Below are positions 33,248-46,721 of a DNA stretch of 64,000 bases, piece by piece. The translations under genes and the position numbers were made by a program. The stretch spans positions 443,001 to 507,000 of the forward strand of contig JAMPIV010015284.1 in assembly GCA_024509875.1 (NCBI GenBank). The letters are read 5' to 3'. Origin of the DNA: Oreohelix idahoensis (lineage: Eukaryota; Mollusca; Gastropoda; Stylommatophora; Oreohelicidae). The first letter of the stretch is position 1. Every line of letters starts with the position of its first letter. Under the pieces are notes generated by a model that saw nothing but the letters and a program-made list of their open reading frames with translations, searched no databases and was not told where the DNA came from.

Positions 33248-34560
33248 ACTATGACAGTATTGCCTCTCCTGCTTTGCAGTAGTGGTCCAACAGTGGCCAC
33301 AATTCAATAGTATGAAATAAGGGCTTCAAAGGTATACCTTCGCACAAGATTACTCTTGGCAGAGACGTAGATAGAAGGGTAATAACACTTCTATTACAAA
33401 GGGAGTCTTCACAAGATATTCAGATAAGCGAAAACAATGCTGTGTTTTGGCTCAGCACGTTAATTCTAGAATCTGCTGACAACTTTTGTGAAGGAATTAA
33501 GCCCTTATTAATTTCAGCTCGTTCAAGCCCCCACCCCTGATTTACTCAGTGGAATTCTTACTATTCTGGTAAAGCTCTATTTAGAGTGTGTGTAGTAAAT
33601 TGACTGAGACAAACATGCAGTAACTTTAAAATAATTAAATCGAAGTTTAATTTGTATAATTACAAATTACAAAATGTAAAAATCAATTAAGTTTTAACAG
33701 TTTTAAAATAATTTGAATAGTTTTGAAGAAAAGTTTTCTCATTGATTTATATTAGAGATGATGGGGAAAAGTTCACTTTGGGAACGTATAATTTTCACTT
33801 AGCTGTCAATAGTAGTTTCTGCTCCCGCTGATGGGTTCTGTGTACACTGCTCTCACTCGTCGCTGGTCAAGATTAAAGGCACTGCACGTTCCTAGAACGC
33901 CAAGGAGTAACGGCCAAGCTGGTCCTGCGTCTGTCTAAAAGACCCACTTATGATGGCGTCTCGCACATCTTCAGTCCACTTCTACCTTCACTAGGTTCCA
34001 GAGATAGTACTTTCTGCTGGTACCACCAATAACTATGGTAAACAATAGAAACGAAAAGCGCTTCTGAGTATTGCGTTTTCCAACCCATGGTTATGGGTCC
34101 CTATCTTCCCATTCCACCATCCCATGTATCTCAGAATTTACTCTCGATGAGAATTACATTTAATCCCACGGGATAAACTTTCTTTACATTTAAATTGAGT
34201 AGCTTTAGCTTTACATTGCATTTAAATGAAACGGTTAATAATACAGATAGAGTATGTTTACATTTACGTCTCCACTGATTGAAAAGTGTTCACAATATAA
34301 ATTGAATATGTTTTCATTTATGTTTACACTCATTTGAAAAGTTTGAAACTACCATTAATTTAAAATGCATATTTTTACATAGACATTTACACTGGTTTAA
34401 AACTTGAAAACTTACATTAATTTTAAAGTGAATATGTTTATATGGAAAATTACATTGCTTTGAACTGTAAGTATTTATACTTAAAATGTGCATCATTCCT
34501 TTCATCTTTCACTTCCTGCTCCGTATGGAACTTGGGACTACTTTCTGCTTTTAGTTCTAA
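33248..34560. repeat. 1.25-kb dispersed repeat, copy 2
   Basis: Colinear with 14,728-15,994. It begins directly after the minisatellite and ends at TGCTTTTAGTTCT. It contains the sequence around 34,074 (CCAACCCATGGTTATGGG) that also flanks element B, so B inserted into a related copy. Confidence 0.65.
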
Positions 34561-34736
34561 GTACGAAACTAGCAATAAAGCAATCACCAGCCCGTACAGT
34601 GGTGGTTCATGAATCATCATTCTATACGCTGAGGTTGCCAGCCTCAAATAACTATGACATCCACGAGCAATTTTAACATAATAAAATTCGCACGGCAATA
34701 TACATATATACACTGTATGTTAGTTCACATGTCAGT

Positions 34737-34958
34737 AATGAATAAAGAATGTAAAATGACAACTTACACCAATCCTGGCTCACAGGCCACTTTCTCAGAT
34801 GAATAAAAGAGACTTGAATCGGCCTCTTACACGCGTCTGGGGTGTCGTTAATTTAATAAGTTCCCTCTCTGACTTCGTGTGTGGTCCTTCAGTTTCCTCA
34901 GTCCCGGTTTCATTTTTTAAGAATAGAAACGAAAATCGCTTCTAAGTATTGCGTTTTT
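34737..34958. repeat. ~220-bp dispersed repeat, copy 1
   Basis: It matches 47,716-47,905 (GAATGTAAAATGACAACTTAC, ATGAATAAAAGAGACTTG, GGGGTGTCGTTAATTTAA). No coding capacity. Confidence 0.7.
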
Positions 34959-34963
34959 CAACC
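34959..34963. repeat. Target site duplication of element B, left (CAACC)
   Basis: CAACC precedes the left LTR and recurs at 46,717-46,721. The flanks join to a sequence like CAACCCATGGTTATGGG, which exists uninterrupted at 34,085. Confidence 0.93.
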
Positions 34964-35345
34964 TGTGGCGAGAGGTTTTATTTTGGCTCTAAGATCAGTA
35001 TAGTACTGACAATTACAGAAATAGAATTTCTGCAGAAAATGGTGAAGTCCCAGTGTCTGAGAGAACTACTGGTATCACAACTTAGTTACGGCTGTGAATG
35101 ATCTGATCTCGAAACAATAGTAGAGAGGAGACCGACATAAAGTGCCACCTCCGCTGTGTAACTAACTGTGATATTCAACAAAACCAGGAAACATATTTTA
35201 CTTAACAATGATAAAATTGACAAGTCGTTCAAATACAATTTCCTAAGTATTTATTTAGTATATACACTATCTACTCTTGTGCTGAAGGGTGAATGTTGAA
35301 AAAAAAAAATGGAATGTAATGGAATTGTAAGTTTACATGTGATTT

Positions 35346-35448
<103 letters not shown>

Positions 35449-36229
35449 AATAAATATTACAACAAGTTTTCCAATTATAGGAACAAAAATTATATCAGCT
35501 GTGCTGTTAATTAAGGATATAACACTTATCAGCTATGTTGTTATTTTTGTCTCTTGCTATGCTAATTTCACTTTCTCATCACTGACAGTTTCTATGCTCA
35601 CAATGCTGACAGAAATGGTACTAATGTGTACTCATCTCTCTTAAACAGTTCTGTTCTCCGTAGTTTGCTTCACACAACTCCTGCTGAGGTTCGTTACTTT
35701 AGCCCACCCAAGACTGAGGGGGACCAAAGATGTAGAGTCTAGTCAACCTCTATGCTCCTGCGGGGTTCAAGGCAGCGGGATTGACTCGAACATACGACCT
35801 CAGTTTTTAGGACACAAATGAACCTGTAACAAAGCAAAAATAGGGGCTAATTTCTGTCCTCAAGCCCACCTATTTCTAGTGTGAGTGAAATGAGCGTGTC
35901 TCAGATGTATGCATGTAGGATGAATGACAACATGGCTCAGTATGATTTAGCAATAGCGAGACAAGACATGTGTCTACTTGCAAAGCATTATTTCTGATAA
36001 ACTAATGCATGGATACATTCAATAATATAGATTCAATACATGAATACATTTAATACATTAATACATCCCATAATATAAATCAATACATGAATAAATCCAA
36101 TAATATGTACACCTAGGTGTGATACAACAATGTCCTTCCCCCTATACTATACCACGTCCTCTCTGTCAAGTGCTATACTAGCTGGTAACATATATCCTAA
36201 CAATATTGTTATGTTCTTATGATAGGAGT

Positions 36230-36560
36230 ATATGAGACGAGGACTGTTTGGTGATATATCAGGTGGGAGTTATAGGAGACAATAGATTGGAGTTAGATGC
36301 GACAATAGATGGAGTCCTGACAAGGACTGTTTTGGTTATATTGCAGTTGGTCTTATCTGAGACAATAGATTGAAGTTATAGACTGACAATAGATTGAGTC
36401 CTAACAAGGACTGTTATGGTTATATTTGCAGTCGGAGTTAGATGAGACAATAGATTGAGTCCTAACAAGGACTGTTTTGGTTATATTTGCAGTTGGTTTT
36501 ATCTGAGACAATAGAATGAAGTTATAGAAGACAATAGGTTGAGTTATAGGAGACAATAGA
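36230..36560. repeat. Minisatellite inside LTR of B
   Basis: Variable ~60-70-bp units built from GAGACAATAGATTGAG, TCCTAACAAGGACTG and TTGGTTATATTTGCAGT. The same array occurs in the right LTR at about 45,785-46,120 with the same unit order. Confidence 0.8.
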
Positions 36561-37159
36561 TTGAGGTATGAGCCCTATTAGTCTTTGTCTATATCAATCA
36601 TATACATTCATAGTGAACCCAAAATATATTAAATATATACAGGTGTAGGTAGTATAATGACACACAACAAATACCAACATTATATACCTGCTGAAGGCCT
36701 ATTTTTCTAAAGGTTATCGCAAATATATTTACCCTCCTAAGATTTTAAACTGGCCAGGTTTTGATGCGACTTAGTGAAGTAGGTTGCAGGTCGATGCCCT
36801 CGGGTAAGCACTAAATCAAAGTGACAGGTTCTTCCTCTTCAGTCAGTATCTCTGGCGTCAAGTTCGGGGTTGCGTGGTTAGCATAACATCCGCCCGATTA
36901 TATAGGCAGTTAAATGCTTAAGCAAGGCTTTCGGTTGGTTCCTGGCGGAGCAAAATGATTGGTTTCCTCCGGTTTTGTACCTGGTCTCATACAGCCTAAT
37001 TTTATTCAGTTTCTAGCCGCCATCTTGCGTGAACTGCGTGAACAGTATAATTTATTCTGTCTCAGAGACTGGTGAACGGTGCAAGTTGATTGGTTGAAGC
37101 AAATCTGTATCTCGACATAGTGATTAACAAAGTAGTGGGTTACACTTCGTTTCACGACA

Positions 37160-37176
37160 TAGCCCCCTCCTTTCCT
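37160..37176 (-). other. Putative polypurine tract of element B
   Basis: On the minus strand AGGAAAGGAGGGGGCTA abuts the 3' LTR. It is a clean purine run, as expected for plus-strand priming. Confidence 0.75.
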
Positions 37177-37218
37177 AGCTGTGACTTGTCATAGCTGATG
37201 TGTAAACCCCTGCTGTGG

Positions 37219-40200
37219 TTAATCCTTTTGCGTCTGTCCTTCCAGAGTACTAGGGTGTCGACTTAAAAAATCAGCTCCTACATTGTCTCTTCCCGGAATG
37301 TAATTCACGGTAAAGGAATAAGGCGCCAGAAGCAGACTCCACCTTAACAATCTCGAATTTAGCTTTTTAGATGCAGCCAAGAATGTTAAAGGTTGGTGAT
37401 CGCTTTGGACACTGAAGTGTGTCCCATACAGATAAGGTGAAAATTTGTTGATGGACCAAATTAGAGCTAAACATTCTTTCTCTATGGTCGAGTAATTCAA
37501 CTCAGCTGCATTCAGCTTCCTACTGGCGTAGGCGACTGGTAAAAGTTCCTCCGGCTGGGCTTTTGATGTCTGCAAGAGAGTTGCACCAATACCTGTACTG
37601 CTAGCGTCCGTCCTTAATACAAATTCCTGTGTGATATCGGGTAGTGTAAGGATTGGTTTGCTGGTGAGTTTTGCTTTTAGCTCTGTGTAAGCTTTTTCAC
37701 AACCAGCATTCCATTGGATTTTGTCAGGCTGTCCTTTCTTCATTAAGTTGGTTAATGGTGCACACAGAGAGTTAAAGTGGGGTATGTACTTCTGATAGAA
37801 CCCACATAAAGACACGAATGATCTCACATCTTTCTTCGTTTGAGGTCTGGGTGCCTTCTTTAACTTCTCTATATTCTTTGGGTCAGGAGACATATGACCT
37901 GTAGAAATAGTGTGACCTAAGAATTCCAACTCCTTACAACCGATATAGCACTTGGTTGGACGTACAGTCAATCCAGTGGCTCTCAGTCTGTCAAACAACA
38001 TGGAGAGCGCTACTATATGCTCTTCAAATGTGTTTGTTGCAACAAGAATGTCATCCATAAAGTTAGTGATATGGGGATTTTGTAGAGGTTCCAATAATTT
38101 CCTCATCATTCTTGAAAAGATACTGGGAGCATTTTTCAGCCCAAAGGGTAGTACATTAAACTCGTAGTGTCCGTCCGATGTACTAAATGCCAGCATTTTC
38201 CTAACTTCTGGTTTCACTGGTATTTGGTAGTATCCCTTGCTTAGATCTACCTTCGATAAATACCTAGCCTTACTCAGTGTAGAGAACAGCTGGTTGGTGT
38301 CAGGTAATGGGTCCACCTGAGATTCTGTGATAGCATATAGCTTCTTGTAGTAAATACATAACATGTGTTCACCACTAGGCTTCCTTAATAGCACCACACT
38401 TGAGCTGTAGGGAGATTCAGACTTTGAAATAATTTTCCCTTTTAAGAGATAGTCAATCTCATCCTCTAGTGCCTATGCTTGCTATTCTTCAGTCCATGTC
38501 CGCAGCAATGCTTCCAGTGGACTGGGTATGGGGACGGCAATACAACAACGTTGCCGGACCCACACCTATTTCTATTGTAAGGGGCAGTATACCGAAGTGG
38601 GGCCTGTCTCCATTAACTGTTTTGTACAGCCCTGGTTCCTACCTCCTTTGGTTCGGGTTTGTTTCTGCAGCTTTTTTAATACTGGTTGCTGACTAACCAA
38701 ATTTTCCAAATGATCCAGGCCATGGTGTTCCGACAAATATCTAGTCGGGGTGGGATGTCTCTCGTCCCCTCTCTGTACAATACGGAGAGTTGCCATGGTT
38801 ACTGGTGTAACAGTAGACTTGTTGTGATTTCGTTTTCTCGTTATCACTGCTTCTACCTGTTGTTTTCTCTTGTGTATCTTCTTTGTAGGCCTACGTCCGC
38901 AACAATGCTTCCCTAGGTCCTGTAACTGGTCTACGCTTCTGATTGAGGTTACCTGGTTACATTCTGAACAGGATTTCATATACCGACTCATGTCTTCAAT
39001 TATTCCTGGCGAGTAATATCGCAATGCTATATTTTGACAAGTGGCCCTTTTTCCTCTGTGACCACTGCTTGATGTAGCATGCCCTTGCTCCATAATTTCC
39101 TCCCTATAGAATTTTGGCACTACCAGCTGTCCATGCCCTTTAGGTCCTTTTCCAGCTTGTCTGTAGAGTAGGCTATTTTCCATATAGTAGTCTCCTTTCT
39201 CTGGAGGGTTATGGGCCTTTGGCAATTTGCCAAAACAAGGCTTCAATGTGCTGTCTGCTGTTTGAGCCGTTTCATCTTTGTACGATGAATGGTTATTGGA
39301 TCTCCCTCCTCCTTTTTGGTGCTCGACCTGGTATGGTTTTCTGCCATGACAACAGGTTTTATTGGGTCACCCAAAAAGACATATTTACATCCTATTACCA
39401 GCGGGTATATAGGATCATCACTTACTGCTGCTCTTATCACTCCTTCCACATAGCGAGTTCTCACGTTGATCCTTGCTATGGGAAGTGTCATGGTGCCAGT
39501 TCCCTGCATTGCCCCTTTTATGTCCACTGTTTCTATGGTAAGTTGGTCAGGGTGCACTAGGGTTGCACTCACGACTGAGTCGAATTCCAAACCTGAATCA
39601 TATAAGCACTGAATTTTAGTGCCATTACATGTCACTTCCTCACAGACAGGGGGATGATGGAGGTCATTCTGACTACCTACCAGTTCCTTCCTTCCCTTGT
39701 TCCCTGTTGTGAGACATGCAGCGTAATAAGGAGGGTTCTTCCTTCTGCAGTCCGCAGTATTGTGGTTACTCATTAGACAAGTTTTACACCACTTTCCTTC
39801 CTTCCGGTAAGGTGTCTTATCCGATCTTAGAGGGTTTTTGTCCTTTTGGTCAAATCTTTGTTTGTTCCTTGTGGTATGGTCATTTTGTTCATATTTGGTA
39901 TAGTTTTGTGATGATTGGAAGTTTTCACTCGGCTTCTTCTTATTTCCTAATACTTCTGCCTGAGCTGCTTGATATCTCTCAGCAACAGTTACAATATCTC
40001 CCAATCTCTCTGCTCCTTGTTCCATGATAAACTTCCTCATTTCTTGAGGCATGGACTCTTTCAATTGCTCCATCATTACCATTTCTTTCAGATCCTGACA
40101 CTTTCCTAAACTACTCCATTTTTCCAAATAGGTTTCCAATCTAGCAGAGAACTGGTGATAGTTTTCTCCTGGAAGAAGTTTAGCTGTTCGGAATTTCTTT

Positions 40201-40904
40201 CTATATGATTCTGAGTTCTTTTCATATCTCACAAGCAGTGCCTGCTTCAGGATTTCATAATCTTCCTGGTCATCTCTTGAGAGCTTCAAATATACATCGT
40301 AGGCTACACCTCTCAATCCACGAGATAGTTTAAGACTCCATTTTTCTTTCACTAAGCCATAGGTAGTGGCTAGTCTTTCGTATCTATCCAGGTACGACTC
40401 AATGGCGTCTTCTTTCTCAACAAATGGGTCCAGATGAAAATTCATGGCCCCACTTGAGGTGCTCTGGCTGGAGCTACTCTCAGAGTGAGGTGAGCTACCA
40501 CCATTATTGCCAGTATTTGCCTGAATTTCAAGCTCTTTTAATCTTAACTGATGGTCTCTCTCTGCTTGTAATTTCCTTTCCTCAGCTTCAATTTTCTTTG
40601 CCTCATTTTCAGCCTCCCATTTCTTGGCTTCAATTTCCAGTCTTTTGTCTTCTCTCTGAGCTTCCAGTCTTTTGTCTTCTCTCTCAGCTTCCAGTCTTTT
40701 GGCTTCTCTTTCAGCTTCCAGTCTTTTGGCTTCTCTTTCAGCTTCCAGTCTTTTGGCTTCTGCCTCTAATTGCAACTTTCTTTCTTCCCTATCCATGTGT
40801 TTGTCCACTTCTGTTGTGACATACTGAGTGAGAGCATCACCTGTCAAATTTAATTCCTTACCCATCTGCATGATCGCAGTCCTGAACTTCACTAGATCAG
40901 CCAT
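37219..40904 (-). pseudogene. gag-pol of element B (frameshift, integrase core deleted)
   Basis: ATG at 40,904 opens 553 codons: a helical start, an Arg/Leu/Glu coiled coil with repeated KRLEAERE units (~40-130), capsid-like region, a canonical CCHC knuckle (CKTCLMSNHNTADC) and a protease DSG. A frameshift near 39,285 leads into a second frame with the integrase HHCC finger (39,090-38,960), after which the DDE core is gone and unrelated codons follow to 38,572. RT resumes near 38,470 in another frame (ESPYSSSVVLLRKP) and continues from 38,397 with FMDD, then RNase H (RTDASS, SDHQPL) to DFLSRH. The Arg of the usual DYR motif and neighbouring residues are altered. Confidence 0.88.
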
Positions 40905-41198
40905 GGCGTTACTTAGAGAGGGTATGTATAGTTACTATAACCAAATATTTTAATTAAACTTAATTAATTTAAATGAACAAATAAATTTCCGTGCAACTTT
41001 GTGAGCATCAACTATTTACTGAGTACTAAATGGTACTCCTCTTACGAAAATAATTTTGTAAAAATCCTATAATGATTTTCTCAAAATAAAATTTATTTTC
41101 TTATGTTACCTATGGGTGGCACAAGATAGAGTGTAGATAGATGAATAGACTAAGTATGGCTCAAGATATACAGAAATATCCCAGGAACGAGCCCCCAG
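40905..41198 (-). other. Leader and primer binding site of element B
   Basis: AT-rich, no ORF. Directly inside the 5' LTR the minus strand reads TGGGGGCTCGTTCCTGGGAT (41,197-41,178). Its first 11 bases equal the known tRNA-Pro primer binding site of murine-type retroviruses and the rest matches with small differences, so a tRNA-Pro primer is likely. Confidence 0.65.
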
Positions 41199-41831
41199 TG
41201 TGGCGAGAGGTTTTATTTTGGCTCTAAGATCAGTATAGTACTGACAATGACAGAAATAGAATTTCTGCAGAAAATGGTGAAGTCCCAGTGTCTGAGAGAA
41301 CTACTGGTATCACAACTTAGTTACGGCTGTGAATGATCTGATCTCGAAACAATAGTAGAGAGGAGACCGACATAAAGTGCCACCTCCGCTGTGTAACTAA
41401 CTGTGATATTCAACAAAACCAGGAAACATATTTTACTTAACAATGATAAAATTGACAAGTCGTTCAAATACAATTTCCTAAGTATTTATTTAGTATATAC
41501 ACTATCTACTCTTGTGCTGAAGGGTGAATGTTGAAAAAAAAATGGAATGTAATGGAATTGTAAGTTTACATGCGATTTACACTGCCATCAATGGTACCTA
41601 TACCTTGTAGCGGTATGTCAGCTTGTGTACCCTGACAATCCCCAGAGCTATGCCAGTGGGAGTTTTACTCCTGGTAGGTTCAACCATGCTGGACTGGTCT
41701 GCGTGGGTAGGGGTCAGACAAAAGCTGGTACCCTGGTCCTCCATTTTGGGGGTTTTAGCACAGGGCCGACACCCCTGTCTGTGTAAAAAATCACACACGT
41801 TACGGAAACAGCAATAAATGGAAATACTTTG

Positions 41832-44800
41832 ATGCGGGACGGACATCCGGAGTCTCAGGCTCGTATGACTGACAGTGGTGAAAGCCGAAAGGAAGCCACT
41901 GGCATGAAAACGGATGCCCAGACCGCAAAACACGAAACCAGAATTGGTTTTTGGAATGTCAGAACTATGAACGAGGCAGGAAAGCTGAGACAGATTACAG
42001 CAGAGATGAGGAACTACAAACTACATATTCTGGGAATAAGCGAGAGCAGATGGACAGGGATGGGGAGAATAAAAACAGCTACAGGGGAAACAGAACTTTA
42101 TTCTGGTAGAGAGGACGGTCAGCACAACGAAGGTGTAGCCATTATCCTTAAGAAAGGAATGGAAAGATCTCTACTGGAATGGAAACCCATTAACAACAGA
42201 CTAATAAGAGCAAGACTGAGAGGGAGATTCACCAACACCACAATTATACAATGTTATGCACCAACAAATGACAGCGACGAAGAGATTAAGGACGAGTTCT
42301 ATCAACAGGTACAAAAGGAAATGGAAACTGTACCCAGGTACGATCTTATTATAGTAATGGGAGACCTAAATGCGAAAGTTGGAACACACAATAATTATAA
42401 CGAAAGAGTAATGGGGAAATGCGGCAGTGGAACAGTAAATGAGAATGGGGACAAATTAATAAGCTTCTGCAGTATTAACAACCTGGTCATCGGAGGAACA
42501 CTTTTTCAACACAAAGAAGTGCACAAGTTAACATGGGAATCACCAAACGGACGAGACAAAAACCAGATAGAACACATAATGATCAATGGCAGATGGAGAC
42601 ATGCACTACAAGACGTGAAAGTAAGAAGAGGCGCAGATGTGGGAAGTGATCATCACCTAGTAGTAGCAAGACTGAAGGTGAAACTCAGAGCTGCTGGACC
42701 AGTTGCAGTCAAACAGAAAAGATACAACATCACGAAACTTAAGGACCCCCTCACCAGAAAAGCGTTTGTGGTCGACGTAAAGAGACGATATCTGATTACC
42801 AAAAGCCAGGAAAGAACAGAGACCGATGATGTGGACCAGAAATTCAACACCATCTCAACAATATATAAAGAAAGCAGCAAGTCATGCTTGGGATTCCAGG
42901 AAAGAAAGAGCCAAGACTGGATAACACCAGAAACGCTAAACACCATAGCGAAGAGAAAGGAAATGAAAAGGAAGAAAACAGAAGCTAAGTCTCCCAGGTT
43001 AAAGGCAATATATAGTGAACAGTACAGTCAGCTGGACAAGGAAGTAAAACGTCAAACCCGTGCTAACAAAAGGACATTTCTGGATGACCTTGCAAGACAG
43101 GCAGAAGAGGCAGCACTGAGAAATGAACAAAGCACAGTTTATAAAATAACTAAAGCTATCAGTGGAAAACGAGGTGCAAACAACATAACGTTAGTAAGAG
43201 ACAAGCAAGGAAATCTCATCACCACAGCACAGGGGCAGGAAACAAGGTGGGCAGAGCACTTCAGAGAAACACTGAATAAGGAACCACCAGAGACTCAGCT
43301 GAATGTTCCTGAGGCTGAAAGTGACTTAGACGTAAATACAGACATTCCACGAAAAGAAGAAATTATCACAGCTATCAAAGGGCTAAAAAATGGAAAAGCG
43401 AATGGTCACGACAATCTGAATGCTGAGCTATTCAAGACAGACCCTGAACTAGCAGCAGAACTATTAGAACCACTATTTGCACAAGTCTGGGAAACTGAGA
43501 CAACACCAACAGAGTGGAGTAAAGGAACAATTGTCAAATTGCCCAAGAAGGGCGACCTTGCAGACTGCAACAACTGGAGAGGAATTACCCTCCTCTCAGT
43601 TCCCAGCAAAATACTAGGCAGGATAATCATCCAGAGAATTTCAAAAGCAGTTGACCATAAACTGAGGAAAGAACAAGCGGGCTTCAGAAAGAACAGAAGA
43701 TGTGCAGATCATATATTTGCCTTCAGGAACATTATAGAGCAGTGCTCAGAATGGCAGAGACAGCTGTACATTAACTTTGTTGATTTTGAAAAGGCTTTCG
43801 ACAGCATACACAGGGACAGCCTATGGAAAATTCTGAGGGCTTATGGAATTCCCAGCCGCATTGTTTCCATTATAAAAAGCCTCTATTCTAGCTTTACGTG
43901 CAGTGTTGGATCGAGTAATGTAACTTTCGAAGTGAAAACAGGAGTACGACAGGGATGCCCCTTATCAACAACATTATTTTTGACAGTCATAGATTGGGTG
44001 ATGCGCCAGACAACAGAGGGCAGTCCGGGGGAAATTAGATGGACAACGTTTTCTACACTGGAAGATTTGGAATATGCAGATGACATTGCACTGCTCGCGC
44101 ATTCACACCAACACATTCAAGACAAAACTGATAGACTGAATAAGTATGGCCAGCAGGTTGGCCTGAGCATCAATCTGAAGAAGACAGAGGTCATGACACT
44201 AAATGTGGGCAATCCTGAGCCAATAACAGTAAGGAACCAGAAGTTAGAACAGACAGACACATTTACTTACCTGGGAGGCATAGTGACACCTGACGGCGGA
44301 ACAGGCAGGGACATTAACAGCGGAGTGAATAAAGCGAGAACAGCCTTTGCTATTCTCAACAACATTTGGAAGTCTTCCCAGTACAGCACAAACACCAAAT
44401 TAAGACTGTATGAGAGCTGCGTACTTTCTGTGCTTCTCTATGGTGCGGAATGTTGGAGAGTAACAGAGAAGGAAATGTCGAAACTGTCCTCCTTCCACAC
44501 AATCTGCCTAAGGAAAATTCTCCGAATCTTTTGGCCAAACACCATCAGCAACCAAGAACTACTTATTCGGAGTAACCAGGAGGACATGCACACCATCATA
44601 GCTGGCAGACGCTAGAGTTGGGTTGGCCATGTCCTCAGAAGGGACCCTGATACCATCGCAAGAACAGCTATGCTATGGACCCCCGAGGGAAAGCGAAAGA
44701 GAGGCCGACCAAAAACAACTTGGCGGAGAACTGTGGAAGCTGAGATGCAAAGAATGAACCACAGTTGGGGCACTGTACGAAGGATGGCCGCCGACCGAGC

Positions 44801-44858
44801 AAAGTGGAATCAATTTGTTGCTGCCCTACAAGACGCCACCAGGCGTGATGGCCGCTGA
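41832..44858 (+). pseudogene. Endonuclease-RT ORF of the RTE element (one TAG)
   Basis: The ORF starts at ATG 41,832 (the codon before it is TTG) and is open to a TAG at 44,613-44,615, then continues in frame to 44,858, about 1,008 codons in all. The endonuclease shows GFWNVRTM, SESRWTG, YAPTNDSD, GDLNAKVG and SDHHLV. RT shows WRGITLL, AGFRKNR, FVDFEKAFDS, GVRQGCPLS and YADDIALL. The tail has YGAECWRV, then after the stop GHVLRRD, KRGRPKTTWRR and ADRAKWNQFV. The TAG stands where related tails have Trp. Otherwise all catalytic motifs are present. Confidence 0.9.
44833..44846 (+). other. Stem-loop near the RTE 3' end
   Basis: ACGCC-ACCA-GGCGT forms a perfect 5-bp stem close to the stop codon. 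A related hairpin (ACGCC-TAGT-GGCGT) occurs twice in the RTE-like fragment at 47.4 kb, suggesting a conserved 3' structure. Confidence 0.55.
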
Positions 44859-44916
44859 CTGCTTTGACGGTTGGCGGTTATGGATCAAAGAAGAAGAAGA
44901 AGAAGAAGATGTGATT

Positions 44917-45004
<88 letters not shown>

Positions 45005-46721
45005 AATAAATATTACAACAAGTTTTCCAATTATAGGAACAAAAATTATATCAGCTGTGCTGTTAATTAAGGATATAACACTTATCAGCTATGTTGTTAT
45101 TTTTTGTCTCTTGCTATGCTAATTTCACTTTCTCATCACTGACAGTTTCTATGCTCACAATGCTGACAGAAATGGTACTAATGTGTACTCATCTCTCTTA
45201 AACAGTTCTGTTCTCCGTAGTTTGCTTCACACAACTCCTGCTGAGGTTCGTTACTTTAGCCCACCCAAGACTGAGGGGGACCAAAGATGTAGAGTCTGGT
45301 CAACCTCTATGCTCCTGCGGGGTTCCAGGCAGCGGGATTGACTCGAACATACGACCTCAGTTTTTAGGACACAAATGAACCTGTAACAAAGCAAAAATAG
45401 GGGCTAATTTCTGTCCTCAAGCCCACCTATTTCTAGTGTGAGTGAAATGAGCGTGTCTCAGATGTATGCATGTAGGATGAATGACAACATGGCTCAGTAT
45501 GATTTAGCAATAGCGAGACAAGACATGTGTCTACTTGCAAAGCATTCTTTCTGATAAACTAATGCATGGATACATTCAATAATATAGATTCAATACATGA
45601 ATACATTTAATACATTAATACATCCCATAATATAAATCAATACATGAATAAATCCAATAATATGTACACCTAGGTGTGATACAACAATGTCCTTCCCCCT
45701 ATACTATACTACGTCCTCTCTGTCAAGTGCTATACTAGCTGGTAACATATATCCTAACAATATTGTTATGTTCTTATGATAGGAGTATATGAGACGAGGA
45801 CTGTTTGGTGATATATCAGGTGGGAGTTATAGGAGACAATAGATTGGAGTTAGATGCGACAATAGATGGAGTCCTGACAAGGACTGTTTTGGTTATATTG
45901 CAGTTGGTCTTATCTGAGACAATAGATTGAAGTTATAGACTGACAATAGATTGAGTCCTAACAAGGACTGTTATGGTTATATTTGCAGTCGGAGTTAGAT
46001 GAGACAATAGATTGAGTCCTAACAAGGACTGTTTTGGTTATATTTGCAGTTGGTTTTATCTGAGACAATAGAATGAAGTTATAGAAGACAATAGGTTGAG
46101 TTATAGGAGACAATAGATTGAGGTATGAGCCCTATTAGTCTTTGTCTATATCAATCATATACATTCATAGTGAACCCAAAATATATTAAATATATACAGG
46201 TGTAGGTAGTATAATGACACACAACAAATACCAACATTATATACCTGCTGAAGGCCTATTTTTCTAAAGGTTATCGCAAATATATTTACCCTCCTAAGAT
46301 TTTAAACTGGCCAGGTTTTGATGCGACTTAGTGAAGTAGGTTGCAGGTCGATGCCCTCAGGTAAGCACTAAATCAAAGTGACAGGTTCTTCCTCTTCAGT
46401 CAGTATCTCTGGCGTCAAGTTCGGGGTTGCGTGGTTAGCATAAAATCCGCCCGATTATATAGGCAGTTAAATGCTTAAGCAAGGCTTTCGGTTGGTTCCT
46501 GGCGGAGCAAAATGATTTGTTTCCTCCGGTTTTGTACCTGGTCTCATACAGCCTAATTTTATTCAGTTTCTAGCCGCCATCTTGCGTGGACTGCGTGAAC
46601 AGTATAATTTATTCTGTCTCAGAGACTGGTGAACGGTGCAAGTTGATTGGTTGAAGCAAATCTGTATCTCGACATAGTGATTAACAAAGTAGTGGGTTAC
46701 ACTTCGTTTCACGACACAACC

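Larger units (their letters stand above)
41582..44908 (+). mobile_element. RTE-type LINE, near full length, inserted in LTR of B
   Basis: It is bounded by a 12-bp duplication ATGYGATTTACA (41,570-41,581 and 44,909-44,920, one mismatch) and ends in a (GAA)n tail at 44,888-44,908. It has a 250-bp 5' UTR, one ORF with endonuclease and RT, and a short 3' end with a stem-loop. A single nonsense codon interrupts it. It moved in after element B, as the other LTR lacks it. A simple-repeat tail and short 3' UTR suit the RTE clade. Confidence 0.9.
41199..46716 (-). repeat. 5' LTR of element B (right), split by an RTE insertion
   Basis: 41,199-41,581 and 44,909-46,716 together equal the left LTR, joined by the 3.33-kb RTE element and its 12-bp duplication. 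Confidence 0.93.
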
